From assembly GCF_021155775.2 (NCBI RefSeq), contig NC_060235.2, positions 20,389,598 to 20,453,597 on the forward strand: a stretch of DNA of 64,000 nt. The letters run 5' to 3'. Shown in pieces: positions 49,906 to 63,511 of this stretch (position 1 is the first letter of the stretch; each line of letters begins with the position of its first letter). Under the pieces are notes generated by a model. That model was given only the letters and a program-made list of their open reading frames with translations, made no database searches and was not told the origin of the DNA. The translations under genes and the position numbers were made by a program. Origin of the DNA: Neodiprion pinetum (Eukaryota > Arthropoda > Insecta > Hymenoptera > Diprionidae).

Positions 49906-50944
49906 ACTCTAATTTATAAGCATATTTTTACAACTTGTATATACGCGTGAATATGAATTTAAAGATTGTGAGGGTGGTTTCAACTCATTTTCGAGTGTTG
50001 AGATTGATGTTCTCGATCACATAAAATAATCTGAACAATTATTTTTATAGATTTATAAGCTTGAATGGTGAATCATTGGGATCAAATATTTACCTCGTTG
50101 AATCTAAAACAGATAAATTTTATAATGAAAGAAACCAAAGTCATCCAATTGACGTATGGAAGAAATGGTTGTTCTCTGACCGGTAGAAGGAAAATTGAAC
50201 AATGTTAAAAATCAATTCAAAAATTATTAAACGGGAACAACACTCTTTTGCAAATTTCAGTATCTCTTTAGTCTCAGAGGAGTTACATTCGGTAAGATTT
50301 TCAACCAGAATGATTTCTTCTTGGGTGAAAATGGAGAACGAAAAAATGTTTCGAAAATTCCAAGGTGAAAATTTTTTTCACTCTGAAAGGTGAAATTGTT
50401 GCGATTTCAAATTCCTTCTGAAAAGTCTTTCGATAATAGCTGGGAGCCAAGATATAAGTAACAGTATGTTCGAAAATTATTCTGCTGTCAAAACAATCGT
50501 TTGCTCGACATTTGATAAGGCAAAATCAGTTGGAAAATTCACAATCCTGGCCTACAATTCTGCAATAATTGTATTGTGTCAAACCCGTGAATACCATAAT
50601 CTGAAAATCAGAAAAAAATCTCAAGTAATTTGAATGAACTACAGATAAGTTGTTTTTACTTTTCGAAACTTTGAGTTGAATGTAAAACACTGGGGCAGTA
50701 TTTTTTTCAAATCCAGTATTGATTTAAAAATGGAAAAAAAAAATACATCATGTATTTATGAACCGCTATGTTTGTTTGAAACTTCACGAAATGCTGTTTT
50801 TTTAATTAAGACGCACGCGAATCCATTCTTAGAAAAATTTCTATAAACATTTGATATGCACAAGTTTTTTGTTTTTTGTTTTTATTTTCCTCTCTCAAAT
50901 GGTGCAGGTATTGTGCCCCGCGTTATGCGCGTTTGCGCAGCTAT

Positions 50945-50951
50945 TCGATGG

Positions 50952-50985
<34 letters not shown>

Positions 50986-51345
50986 GTTAACATCCTCCTC
51001 TTTCTCTCCGTTGCGTAGATGGGAGAGATGCGCCGACATAAACTATAAATAACACCGGGAACGAGCCTGTCAGACCCTTGTTAAACCTTGCACCAACACC
51101 TCACCGCGTATATACGCCGTGTTATAAGGCCAAGCTGAACGCTCGCGCTCGCTCGCTCACACGCATGCGCATCGTCGACTCTCTCCGCCTCCCCCCCCCC
51201 CCCCACCCCCTCCATCGCTCTCTCTCTCTCCCTTCCTCCCTCCCTCCCGCCCTCGCGCTCTCTCATTCTCTCGCTCATTCGCGCGCCTGCGCACACATCC
51301 AACCGACACTTTGCTCTCTCTCTCTCTCTCCCCTCCCCCCCCACT
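50945..51345. repeat. CT-rich / poly-C low-complexity tract
   Basis: Several CT microsatellite blocks, a run of about 15 C near 51190 and CCCT repeats, mixed with CpG-containing segments such as CGCTCGCTCGCTC. Open frames through it (for example 51078-51386) are low-complexity artefacts. Confidence 0.8.
51044..51075 (+). promoter_or_regulatory. Possible TATA/Inr core promoter
   Basis: TATAAAT at 51044-51050 is followed by TCAGAC at 51070-51075, placing the initiator A 28 bases from the TATA start, close to the insect arrangement. It sits in one of the few GC-rich, CpG-containing spots of the 33-64 kb region. No coding exon follows nearby, so it could only serve an unidentified or non-coding transcript. 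Confidence 0.2.
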
Positions 51346-54300
51346 CTCTGTCTTCCTCTTTCTTTCGTAACGTTTTAACACACTAGCTTTTAGGAGTTAC
51401 AGATGCGAGAAGATTGCCACGGAGGCGTACCTCCACTTCGGCTAGGAACTGATTCAATACCGCTCTAGAATCCGATCAAGACAATGTCGTAATCGGGATA
51501 AATTCTTCTTTTAAATTTAATAATTCTTTTTTTGTTTCTTCTTATTCGTCGTCAAATTCTCGTGTCCGTAACGGGTTTACATAAATTCTTTTTATACAAG
51601 CTTGAATTTTCTTCTACGATGAGTTTTATTGATACGGATAATTTTCTGTATACATTGTTGGATGTACGTTATTTTTTGCGACGTTTCTTTTCTTCCGAAC
51701 GAGAACTGAAAAACCTTTTTTCTTTCACGATCGTTGCAGTTATATCTAATCGGTTTTTCATTCTTCTTATTCTTCTCCAACTTTTTGGCGATCGTTGCTC
51801 ACAGCAGTTCAAGCATCCAATTGATCGTTCGTTTCTTTCACTCGGTCGTAAAATGGTCTCGGAAACTATTTGTTTAACGCGGTTTTATACATGCGTGAAC
51901 GTTGGTGTAAGCAGGGACCGTTCAAGTATTACGTGAGCATATTAGGGGCTTTGTCAGGGACCAGGGGCTGCTTTGAGGGGGGGGGGAAAGGGGAGTGAAA
52001 CGAAATCTTAGGTACGATTACACCGCGTGGGGTGGATTAAATTAAACTAATTCATGCGTGCCGGTGACTTCTATCGAAAAAGGAACTATTACAATATTGA
52101 ACTGTATTATACGCAGAGGTTTAAATTCCTACAAAATTGTGCCGTTGTTGTTAATACACATCTTCAAACGCATGTTATTTTCACCATGATATGAAACTTC
52201 AACGTCATGGGAATATTACCTTGACAAATACTTCACTTGTCTATATTATAATTATTTCTTTTGGGATTGGATTTTGATGATACGATGAATTTAATTAATT
52301 GTTGGATACTTGAAACGTTGTTTGCTGTAATTTTCTCCATCCATCCGCTCGTTTAATTGATAATAAGTTGTACAACTGCGTGATTCAAATACTTATCATC
52401 GTTAATTTCTAATAGCTAATTTCATATCACAATCGTAGATCGTGATAATGACTGCGGTAGAAATGAAGCGTTTCACACATATTTATGCGATATGAAATAG
52501 TAAAAAATCAAAAATAATGATAAAAAAAAGAATCATTTTCCGCACCTCACCGTATGATGCGTACTGCCTATCGTTATTTATTACACGTAGAATATCTTTC
52601 TTTCTTTGAGATTTGTTCAATACGACTAAATATCACAAACATTGTTTTCCGCTGTTTAACTTTCCCCAATTTTCTAAATTTTCTTATACTGATCAAATGT
52701 ATACGGCTTCATGTTTGTGATACATGCGTAAATAAATAAAATTTTCAATGCCTTTGTATCCATTTAGCGAGAAGCTGATTGACGCTCATATTATGTGTAC
52801 ATACGAAGCGTTATCTATACATAGATACACAGACGACCTGCAGGTCGGGAGTAAAACGGTTAGCTTTAAACTAAACGCGTGTACGCTTTTTCCTGTTTTA
52901 GTAAACAAACAACTCCTAGAGAAGTATTAAGCACCTGGCTTTGACGAGTTGTTCGTACGCGTGCAAAGTAATAAGTGTTAAAACCACGGCTCCGTCATCG
53001 AACCGACACTTCGTCTATGCAGCCACAGGCATATTCGTCCCTTTTATTTCATGCAACCATTCGCGTTATTTTATACATGATATTTAACAATTTTATGTAA
53101 AAATTTATATAAACGAAGACAAACAAAAAAAAAATCAAAAAATCAAAATGAATATTTTTTTTCGGGACTTGCGAAGATGAGAAACTCGTTTCAATTTATA
53201 TAGACTCTCATCTAGATGATGGAAAATTGTCGTTAAATGGCGCAAAAAATTAAAAAAGAGCGTTTTTTCCTCATCCGCATAAGACTCGAGTCAGATTTTT
53301 TTTTATCCCTTCTTCACAGAACATCTAAAAATCGATCATGCTCAAATATCTGTCATCACGCAGGTGTTTGTACGTCGATGTTTTTAATTTTTCGATTTTT
53401 CAATTACCCGAGTCAAGTTTGCGGGTAATTATACGTATGTTGTACACAAATTGAATGTTTATACACGTGCAATATATTTCAGAAGCAGTTCAACCCATTA
53501 TGCGTATAATTTTTTACTGCATTGTTGCATGCTGAAGGATATTCAGTCTCGAAAATACCGCAGCGACAGAACGGAGGCGTGAAATAGATAATAAGCGAGA
53601 GGGGCGTGAAATCTGGATCGTAAAGTTTCGACTCCGTGTTGCACCCCTCTGCATATCACACGTGTATTTTAACCGTGGCCATATGTACTCTGCGCATTAA
53701 TACGTCATCGTGTAAACGTGCCGTCAAAGAGTGAGTCGTTAGTTAGTTAGCCACAGTTCGCAGATGCGCCAAAGCCTCTATACGTACACATATACGTATG
53801 CATATGAGCTTGTACACCTTGAAAACCGCCACGCGTATATATCTATATATAGCCGTGCCATTGAATAATATTGAGAAAAGTGAATCGTGGTACTTTTCTA
53901 ATACATTATCCGAAAAGGTTACTTTTTTTTTAACCAAAGGTTTTTCTCCTTCCATCAATTTATTCTTCGTCTTCTGACACAAAATATTTCATCAGAGTGA
54001 CTTGCTTTCAAATATTTTTCTGAACAATCACCTTTCGTTATGAAAAATTAGACGAAAATTTCGTCACTCTATGTAAACAGATATTTTTTTCCTCTTGAGT
54101 GATAAAAATTTGGCATTTATTATTGTAATTTGTAGAGGTATTGATATATATATATATATTTTTTTTTTCTCAATTGACGCATTAAAATACAGAAATTTTT
54201 TTCCTTCCCTTCAGCGGATCTCGTAAGAATTAAAAATTTGTGCAATTGACGAAGGAAAGGAGAAGAAACATCGTATTTAATGAAATTTTGGGTTTACGTC

Positions 54301-54744
54301 AAATAATCAGTCCGTTTTGTCTTTCCTTTTGCGACGATAAACGCGGTACACGCATACATATAAGAATGTAAATTTGAAGAAAACGTATAAAAATAAGGGT
54401 AGCTGTTAGGGTAAAGCTCGTATCGTTGCATATACGTATTCATGTACGTATAATACATATATACTGAGATTAGGCGAGAGAAAATCCACTTCAGAAAATC
54501 TGCTTCGAATTACTCGCGGTTAGATGGGGCAAAGCGTTGCCGCCGCCGTCGAACGCGTGCCAGTTTTGTGTTTGCCTGCAGTGTGTGTTTTTCAAACAAG
54601 GTATAAGCTATACGTATAAACATATATATATACGTGTGTACAAAAGGAAAAAAGAAGGAACGGAGTGGAATAAAAAAACAAAGTAAAAAAACGAAGAACT
54701 AGGACGAAGAAAAACGTGGCAGAAAAAATCGAACCGAGTGAAAC

Positions 54745-54770
54745 GAGAGAGAGAGAGAGAGAGAGAGAGA
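54745..54770. repeat. (GA)n microsatellite
   Basis: About 13 GA units in a purine-rich stretch. Confidence 0.85.
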
Positions 54771-57700
54771 AGGGGATGAGGGAGAAAATGAATAAGAAAA
54801 AGTGAGAAGGGTCCGAACGACGACTGCCAGCCAAGATGTGCCGGGGAAGATAGCGGAAACTATGTGTCCCAATTAACATCTGCCTCGATTTACGATATTT
54901 CTGGAATCTTGCCACTCTAATTAAGACGATTATCTTCTCGGGATTAGAGATAACTAGCTGGCCGCATGACGCGTGGACACCGCGGTATCGAAAACGTTTG
55001 AAAACACCCGGTATAATTCGTCGTAATAACGCGTTCCAGGAATTATCGTTAGGTAGCTACGTTTCCGATTCGTCTTTGAGAACGTTAGGTAATTTTATAA
55101 CATTTTTTTGTTGATTTTTATAATGATTTATGCACCGAAGAAGCTTTTAGATATCAGGGAAAATGTGAACGTCGTCGCATTTCAGTCGATTACGACTTTC
55201 TTATCGACGTATTTCTATACCTGTTTTCACTTCAATAAACCCCTGGGTAAAAATCGGAGATAAAATTAAAGACCGAAAGGATAAGATAAGGAAATAGATG
55301 TGGTCGTGGTTATTAGACGATAGATTCGAAATTACCTTTGAGATTCTTGGCATCTATACTCAAAAACGAATTTTAAAGAGATTCATATTTTGCGAAACGA
55401 TTATTCTCCATTTTTTTCTTACAATTTCTTATCTTTCTTATTAGTTGATCGATTTAGAATGACCCCCGAAATTCTTGGGATCTGCTCAAGAGAACGATTT
55501 TTCGAGAGCTTCAGACTTTGCGAAACGATTATTCTCCATTTCTTTCTTACAATTTGATTATCCAGTAGTGTTGTGTTTGATTTGTTCATCTTTCTTATCA
55601 AGTACCGTGACTCACACTTGTAATCGTATAATGAGAATGAAAAACATCGAATACATAACTCTGCCCTCAAAATGATCGTCTCAAAGAATTTCATGAATTA
55701 ATTTTTATGTGCAGAAATACAGATATCGATCTCGTAGTTGGTAAATACAATTTTGCTGACAGCATGCGTAGGAAAAATACATTTCGGTCAATGCAACAGA
55801 TATTTTTCCTGAATTCAATATTTTAAAAACCTTTCACCGGCATAGTTTAGAGATAATTCAATATTGAAAATATGGACAATATCTTACACTCAAAAATTGA
55901 GATAAGCATATCGTCGATTGAAACAAAAACAAAAAAAAAAAAAAAAAAACAAGCGATACTGCACAATTATATTACAACCAGAATGTACAGCTCCGTTATA
56001 CGTTTACACCTCGAAATAAATTTGTTTCCTCGGTAAAACTTAGGCGTGCATCCATCTTGCCGTTTACATATGTATATTTATACGCATCATCTCGGATTTT
56101 CCCTAAAATTCTGGCAATCGCGTAGGGCATTTATCTCCCGTTCTCCCGTCGCGGCCATCGTCGTACGAAACTCTGTCATACCCAAGAATATCCATACATA
56201 CGCATCACGTATACATAGAATATATACATATATGTGTGTGTGTGTGAACGAACGGGAAAGAAAAGAGGGAAAAATAAGGCGGTCAATTCCCCGCAATATG
56301 TAAAGCGATTCCTCTCGTATTTTTGGAAAGCTGTCGCCGCGAGGGGGTTGTGCGTGTATGAAGAAAAAAGAAAGAAATTCCCTTTTCCCTTTTCTTCCCT
56401 TCTTCTTCTACTTTTTATTCTTCTTATTCACTGTTTTTCTCCCTTCGTTGTTTCACCTTATTACTTTCGTTCCCTCTCACTTTACTTTTTTACCTTTTCC
56501 CTTTTATTTTTTTGCTTATCGCATATTCACGTAATATAATATATCTATATACGTACGTGTGTACGTGTGCGTACACACCTTATTTCTCGTGCAAACGATT
56601 TATGATCCATCATTTTTTTTCGGATTTATACACATACATAGAAGGGAATATAACAACAATAATAATATGGACCGCATGTATAGCACACTTTAAATGTACA
56701 AGGACGGAGTTTTCGCGACGAAGAGAGGGAGAGACAGAGAGAGAAAAGTAAATAAAGCGAGGGAGAGAAAATATGAGAACGGTGAAGTTTTTTCGGAAAA
56801 CTCGGCCGAGGCTGACGTCTATGCATATACACGGGGAGAAAAGCGGGGTGGAAGGATATTTTATTGGCCCTTTTTATTGCAGATATAAACGAACCTGTTT
56901 TACACGGATTTACATAAAGTTTGTTTCGTTATATTATATACATATACATATCGGTGAATGTAAAAACGTACGAAAATTTCAGAATCATACGCTGCAGAAT
57001 GTGACACGGATTTTTTCATCCCTGTCAATTTTTTTTGTCCGCGTACATATACAGACATTATATGTTAAATGTGTTATACGTACATTGTACGAGAATAAAC
57101 GTTTGGTAGTTGTAACTAATTACTTTGTATTTCTCAACGGAGAAGGTATTTAATGCAAAGCACTTGATGAATATAGCATGAAAAATATACTTGACCAAAG
57201 GAAACGTAAAAGAGACGAGAAATGATTACAAAAAATCATGGCGGAATCGAGGAAAAACTGTAAAAATACTATTTTCAATGAAAAAATAAGCTAAAAAAGA
57301 TTAAGAAACTTTCTTACTGTGTATAATTTATTAACAATATTAGTTTTTGTTCTTCCGCCGATCGAATCATCCGTCATTACATTACGGAATAAAATTAATT
57401 AATTTCGACTTGTAATATTCAGGATTCGCGAATTAGAATAATTTTTTCAGATGGCTGTGCGAGTTCTGAAATTATTATAAATGTATTACGAGCCGATATT
57501 CACGACTATTATTAGACTAATTAAATGCTTCGCGTTTTAAATACGTATAATAATTATGTGATGTAAGGGTAAATGATCATTGCGTTAGCGTTGATTAGCT
57601 TATCAGTTGTTAACGGTTGACTTGACGCTGAAGCTCGGGGTCATGACTGCGAGACTTAACGCTGCTACAGCGCCGCGCATTGATTAATTATTTCACACTT

Positions 57701-57792
57701 TCAGATAAACTAGCTGTACGAATCTCTCGGTATCGTTTAATATATTGGATACGTAGTCAACATTGTCGCAAGCCGGAGGAACGCTTGCGTCA

Positions 57793-58300
57793 TTAAGGTC
57801 ATATAGCAGTTCTGCCCTTACCGACCGAGCAGACTCACTCATTTTCTTTCTATTTTAAATAAACAAGTCAACGGAAGGAGTTTAAATTTCGACGGTGCAT
57901 CGCTTTTCCGTAGCAGAATTCAGAAGACTTGATCATATCCTGAAAATCGTCAAAATAATTTGAATTCCTAGTTTTCGTTTAGCGACCTTGATATTACATG
58001 AAAACAATCTCACGATGGCTCATTTTCCTCAGTATTCTTTCCGAAATTGCGGAAAGTATCTCAACTGTACACTTTTTGGCCCCTGGAATACGGGAAATGT
58101 GGAAATAGCGACACGTATCAAAAACACACACACATTTTTTTCACGATTTTCAGAATATGACTAACTTTCCTGAATTCCGTTACGAACGAACGACGCACCG
58201 TAGAAATTCCAACCTTTTCCGCTTATTTGTTCAATTAACACAGGAAGAAAAAGGATGAGTTTGCTCGGTCGGTAAGGGTAGGACTGCTACATGACCTTAA
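57793..58300. mobile_element. Fold-back element, about 508 bp
   Basis: Imperfect inverted repeat with ends TTAAGGTCATATAGCAGTTC and, complemented from the right, TTAAGGTCATGTAGCAGTCC. Pairing continues through CCCTTACCGACCGAGCA, the GGAATTTCTACGG / AAATTTCGACGG block and TCATATCCTGAAAATCGT, with the loop around 57990-58110. Both termini start at TTAA. No coding capacity. Confidence 0.8.
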
Positions 58301-61300
58301 AGAGAACGGGGACGAAAAAAAAAACATTCCCTTATACATATGTAGAATTCAATGTATAATGTGGATGATAACGAAAGCATGTTGACACAAACATGTTTCA
58401 AATCTGTCTACTGTGTACGTAAGGCAAGAATTTTTCCATCAATACTTTTGTAAATTATATTTATATGTTTACATGTAAATACATATATTGTACAGTATAA
58501 AAGCGACTGTATGATAATAACAATTATTGTACCTATGTATAATAATATATCGGTATCCGTGGGTACAATAATGCAAAATAAAAGGTGATGGATTTGATAT
58601 TGGTAATGTAATTCTGCCAGTTGTATGTATTATGGTTATGTATCCATACATGTGTATATACCTGTAGCTTCGAGTGCATGCGTATGTAATAATAAATCAA
58701 GTAGCAATTATAAAATCGAAATGGACACAAATCTTTCAGATTGTGTGGCATAATCAAACAGTTTTAGTACAAAGGACTAGAATATTATTTTTATGCATGA
58801 AAAATAATTTGAGTCAAAGTTTTTCTTTTTTTATCAATGTAACAGTTGACCGGTTTTATATTTACTCTAGAATTTTTCACAGTGTATTGAATAATTATTC
58901 ATTTTGATTACACGCTGGTAAAAATTTTATTTCTAACTATTACATTAGAAAGTTATAGAAAAATGGGTGCAGACATTACAATACAACGGTTCGTGTATTG
59001 TCAGAGTTACTAAGAAAATTTGCTAAAAGTAATTATTTATTGGAATCATGGTTGTCAATACTAATTTTTCCGGCTCCGGCAACATTAAATCTGCGAACTT
59101 GAGTAGATTTCTTTTTAATTAAGTAAGCCCTTAAAATTGGTTTATTTTTGCATCAACATCAAAACTTTACAATAGATGCAGAAAAAAAAAATATACGTGT
59201 ACAAATAAAATCACTAATTTTCATTGTCCAGCCTGAATCATATATAATTCCCGTTTCTTGCTGACGTTGAAAATAAAAATACTTAACGACCGTCTGATAG
59301 CAGTATCCAGAATTAGAAATTTTTTCTCGATGTACACAAAGACGAACAAGGAAAAATTAATATTCGTAGACAGCAGGATGAATTCGTGAAAAGTTGGAAA
59401 CTCGTTTTCATCCCCGTAACAGCATCGGATTCACGGATCCTGCCGCATCTCGTTCTCCGGGTCAGCTCTCTTTACAACAGGCTTTCACGGTGAATAGCGT
59501 GAAACCGACGCGTTACGGGGGCGAACGAAGGGTGTCACGTGTCATTTAATTTTAATTCGAAACGACATCATCCCCGATACAATAACCCCTATTAAACAAA
59601 TAGCTAGTCTGCTAGATCACCGGAACACTCTGCGCCCCGTGGTTTTCGCATGGGGGACGACGCGACGAGCTCCCTTACTCCATAGGGTGTGTCCGCGTCC
59701 CGCAGTACATAACCGGCCTCCTTAATCCAAATTTGGTTAACTCTATGGGGCTGATCGTTCCTCTCCCGTATACAAACAACGCGCCATAGATATACGTTGT
59801 GTATAAACTCCGAGGCACCCCGGATCTGCCATTGATACTCAGAATTCAGCCCCAATGTATTTACAGGGTGGCCGAGTCAAATGACGTATCCAAACCCGGT
59901 TCTGCGTACGAATTATTTCGGTCTCAATTTTCTTGTAGAAGTTTTGGCATTTTTTTTTTTTTTTTTTTTTTAAATTCATTTTAGACCGTATAACGAAAAT
60001 TCTAGCGATTGTGTCGCGTGTTTTTTATACGTAACGAGGAATATCCGGTTCATAGTTTGTTTTTCTATTTAAGAATTTCGAAAAATCATTATCCATACTT
60101 TATAACAATGTTTATATCCTACCATCGATGATTGAAAATATTTGACAGAATCTTTATTGCATAGAGTAAAACAAACTGTTGCGAAATAATCGAAACTTTG
60201 ATCGAACTGTGATTGGTTTTCCGATAGTTTATAACAGAATTTTTTTTATTCCTATTAATTAGTTTTTTTTCTTTCCATTATAGTACCGTTCAAAATCATT
60301 GATTAGAGTTCACTGAGGAAACGAAACAAATTTCTTGCAGATTCTTTTACACAATGTACGCAAATCAGTCTCTCATTTAAAACCTTAGAGGAATTATTTA
60401 GTCCATTTGATATATTGAAGAGTAGTAAAATGAAACAAGATTTTGTTTTCGAAATCGTATAATTTACTATTCTGATAAATTTAAAAATTTTTACAAAGTA
60501 TACTCCAATGAATAACCGGTGCAGATTTATATCTATTTATAGTGTGTTAGAATATGAAAAATACAAAATGAAAGACTATTTATGACTGAAAGAGTTTCGT
60601 TAAATCAACGTTGACTTGTGATGCGTCAATTGAAAATCTTGGATAAAATTTATCGTAAAATCTATTTAGGGAATAACAATATTCTAACCAGACAACTTTT
60701 CAACCGTCAGAAATTTTCTTTCAGGGTAATTGTGTATTCCGAAATCCCAGCTGTAAATTTAGTTACGTAAATAATTCAGTTTATTTCACAAATATCTTCA
60801 CATTATACAATAACGCTTGCTGTGCTACTTTTTTCTTTTTTTCTCTCTTTGTCTCCGCGACTATTTGCATCCCTGAAGTATTTCGGCAATCGAAATTGAG
60901 ACGGAAAGTTGCCGGGAAGGGAAGGTAAGGGACACTTGGCTCGATTCGTTCTATATGTGCACAAAACTGAATGTACATAGGCACGCACCATACACGTATG
61001 GGGGATGTTTTTGGGCGAAGTGGAGACTGCGCTCGGTCCGTTGAGCAGGGTGTCAACCCCTTGTTATTTTATCCGCACGATGTGCGTTAGTTTTTGGCGA
61101 GCTGTGACGGTTCTCAACGTATTTTCACTCTTGCTTCGACACCTTGTAGAAAAAATTGCAATTCACCACACCGTACTCAATTTTTTTTCCTTCAACGTAA
61201 CGTACGCATAGTCCGTCGGACGAGTAGATAGAAAAATAGTAAAAGTAATCAGTGTTTCAAAATTTCCCGACACTAGATAACAAATTGTAAATGTTTGTCA

Positions 61301-62280
61301 ACATCGATAATATTTTTTTCGTGTTATATCTGCATTATGTAATGATGTCGAAAATTTTACTCTCACATCGCATTCAATGCGTGACGAATAAATAATACGT
61401 AAATAAATAATTCGTGAATCGAAATAATGCTGATGAAAATTGTGTATGAACGTCGAGTGGAAAGATAAACGAAGGTTATCTTTAACTTGTGCGCAACGTA
61501 ATAATACCTACCCGATGAAACGGTATAAATTTTTTTTTTATAAATTATTATGCATCTTGACGTGTCATGCGCAATTATCTTTTTCCTCAATGGTCCGATT
61601 TTCTGCTATAAACAAAAAATAAATAAATAAATAAATAAAAATAAATGAAAAAGAAATCGAGGTTTCACGTAATTTATGATTTATTATACCTCTTCCACAA
61701 TTCCTACAAACAGCACAATTTGATTAAATAGAAACTGGACAACCGTTCGGATCCCAAATTAAGAACGATAAATGGATTTTTTTTTTCTCTCACGGTTTCT
61801 CTCCGGCAGATGATTTGATTAAAATTTGGGATTGAGCAAAGTACGTTAATTTTTCGCAACGCGTACCTATCACGGTCATTATGTTACATAAGTTTATATA
61901 TTACAGATATTTGTTACATGAAATGAAATTACTTACAGTCTGTCACATTATTTACATATATGCGTATAAAATTTATGCGTAAATACATTTTCCTCGAGTG
62001 CATCATTTCTATAAAGCCAAGCGCGGATTACATGTATACGGTTTGCGGTAATTGACAGCCGCCAGAAACATGTACATCCGGCTGTAAGAAGAAGAGACAG
62101 CAGCTGCCTGCACCTTTGGACAGGCTCAATTCTCTCGGTTTAATCGGATATATATATATAACAAATTCCTAATAAAAAATATATATTTATATACATATAT
62201 GTTACAAAAACGTATAGGTACGTAAACGGACGGGAATGCAGTTTTCTTTTTTTTTTATTAATTCATTATACGATATTTCT
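58301..62280. other. Non-coding region (58.3-62.3 kb)
   Basis: No recognisable gene. Holds a diverged family A copy (58912-59335), a locally GC-rich stretch at 59400-59870 with an 83-codon minus-strand open frame of unknown meaning, a T run at about 59950-59970, an AAAT microsatellite at about 61616-61640 and TA-rich tracts near 62145-62200. Confidence 0.35.
58912..59335 (+). mobile_element. MITE family A, strongly diverged copy
   Basis: Begins ACGCTGGTAAAAATTTTATT and ends AATTAGAAATTTTTTCTCGA. Length and order of landmarks (AAGCCCTTAAAATTGGTTTA, TTTTTGCATCAACATC) match family A, but sequence identity is low. Confidence 0.4.
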
Positions 62281-62714
62281 ACACTGAGAAAAATTTCATT
62301 TGTTACAGTAACTAGAAAAATTGAGTAAAACAGGTATCGTTAAATAAATGGTTTGAATATTGTTGGAGTTACGAAAAACGAGGTACACGTAACTATTTTG
62401 AGCTAGCTATTATTGATCCTTTTTTGGTAATTGCAACGCAATATTAGTTTGTTCGGTTCACCGTACTTTTTTAGTTAAATAAGGCTTTAACGTCAATTTA
62501 TTGTTGCACAAGCATTAAATTTTTGCAACAGTCACAAGAAAATATAGTAAGAGTGATCGTAATGAGAAAGAATAGGAACGGATACTAGACTTTGTGGTAG
62601 CAGCTACGAAACTAATTTTCATTTTATAACTAAAACTATATTTTTCGATTGTGCTAAAAAATGAAAATAGTCAAGGACTGAGCGGTAACCGAAACTAAAA
62701 ATTTCTCTCAGTGT
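62281..62714 (+). mobile_element. MITE family A, copy 5 (complete)
   Basis: Starts ACACTGAGAAAAATTTCATT and ends AATTTCTCTCAGTGT, with TA on both outer sides. The interior closely follows copy 1, including AACAGGTATCGTTAAA, ACGAAAAACGAGGTACACGT and GAACGGATACTAGACTTTG. Terminal repeats are perfect over CACTGAGA, so it is among the youngest copies here. Confidence 0.8.
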
Positions 62715-63323
62715 ACATAGTTTTCTCTTCTGAATTAAGAAAAATAAAACATAATTCATGAATAACTTATAATCAGCGAGAGATACATTAAAGATTAATG
62801 AAGTTTTTTGACAAATTGTAAAATCTGCAATTATTCTTAATTGAATGTTATGGGTATTTTTTTTTTTGTTTTTTTTTCTGTTTTTACAGAGTAAAAGAAA
62901 AAGGGGAACCGTATTTTAATTTCTCCGAATTATTCGCGTTTGATGGTCGAATTTATTATGATCGTAAATTGAAATCAGTCGGGACCATTTTGCACCACGT
63001 AATTTATCTTTAGTAAAAAAATGAATGTTTTCGACGAATTTATTCACGCCAAACTGACCTCACTATTCGTACAATAATTTACTGTACGGCAGATGTTCTT
63101 GACCATTCATGTCGTGGTCGTTTTTACTGATATCTTCTTCAGCGCTAAACGAGACGCATTAAGATAACAAATGAAATTTTTAATTCAGTTTATGATTTAT
63201 ACTTTAGAGGTTTAAGATTTAATCAACATAATCTGTTCAATGTTTTTATAAAATTCGACAAAATAGGATAAAATTTGACTCGAAATCGACATGCTTACGT
63301 TAATTTAACTTTCTCTGTCCGTG

Positions 63324-63386
<63 letters not shown>

Positions 63387-63436
63387 CGCTCGCTCCCTCC
63401 CTCCCTCCCTCCCTCCCTCCCTCCCTCCCTCCCTCC

Positions 63437-63511
<75 letters not shown>

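Larger units (their letters stand above)
48851..57792. other. Non-coding region (48.9-57.8 kb)
   Basis: No recognisable coding exon. Contains the 125-bp array, a diverged family A element (about 49540-49905), a pyrimidine-rich tract with possible core promoter (50930-51370), a ~129-bp direct duplication (about 55335-55560), a GA microsatellite (54745-54770) and several A or T homopolymers. Confidence 0.35.

Noticed and set aside
51078..51386. Open frames on both strands in the CT-rich tract
   Set aside because: Low-complexity artefacts of CT and C runs.
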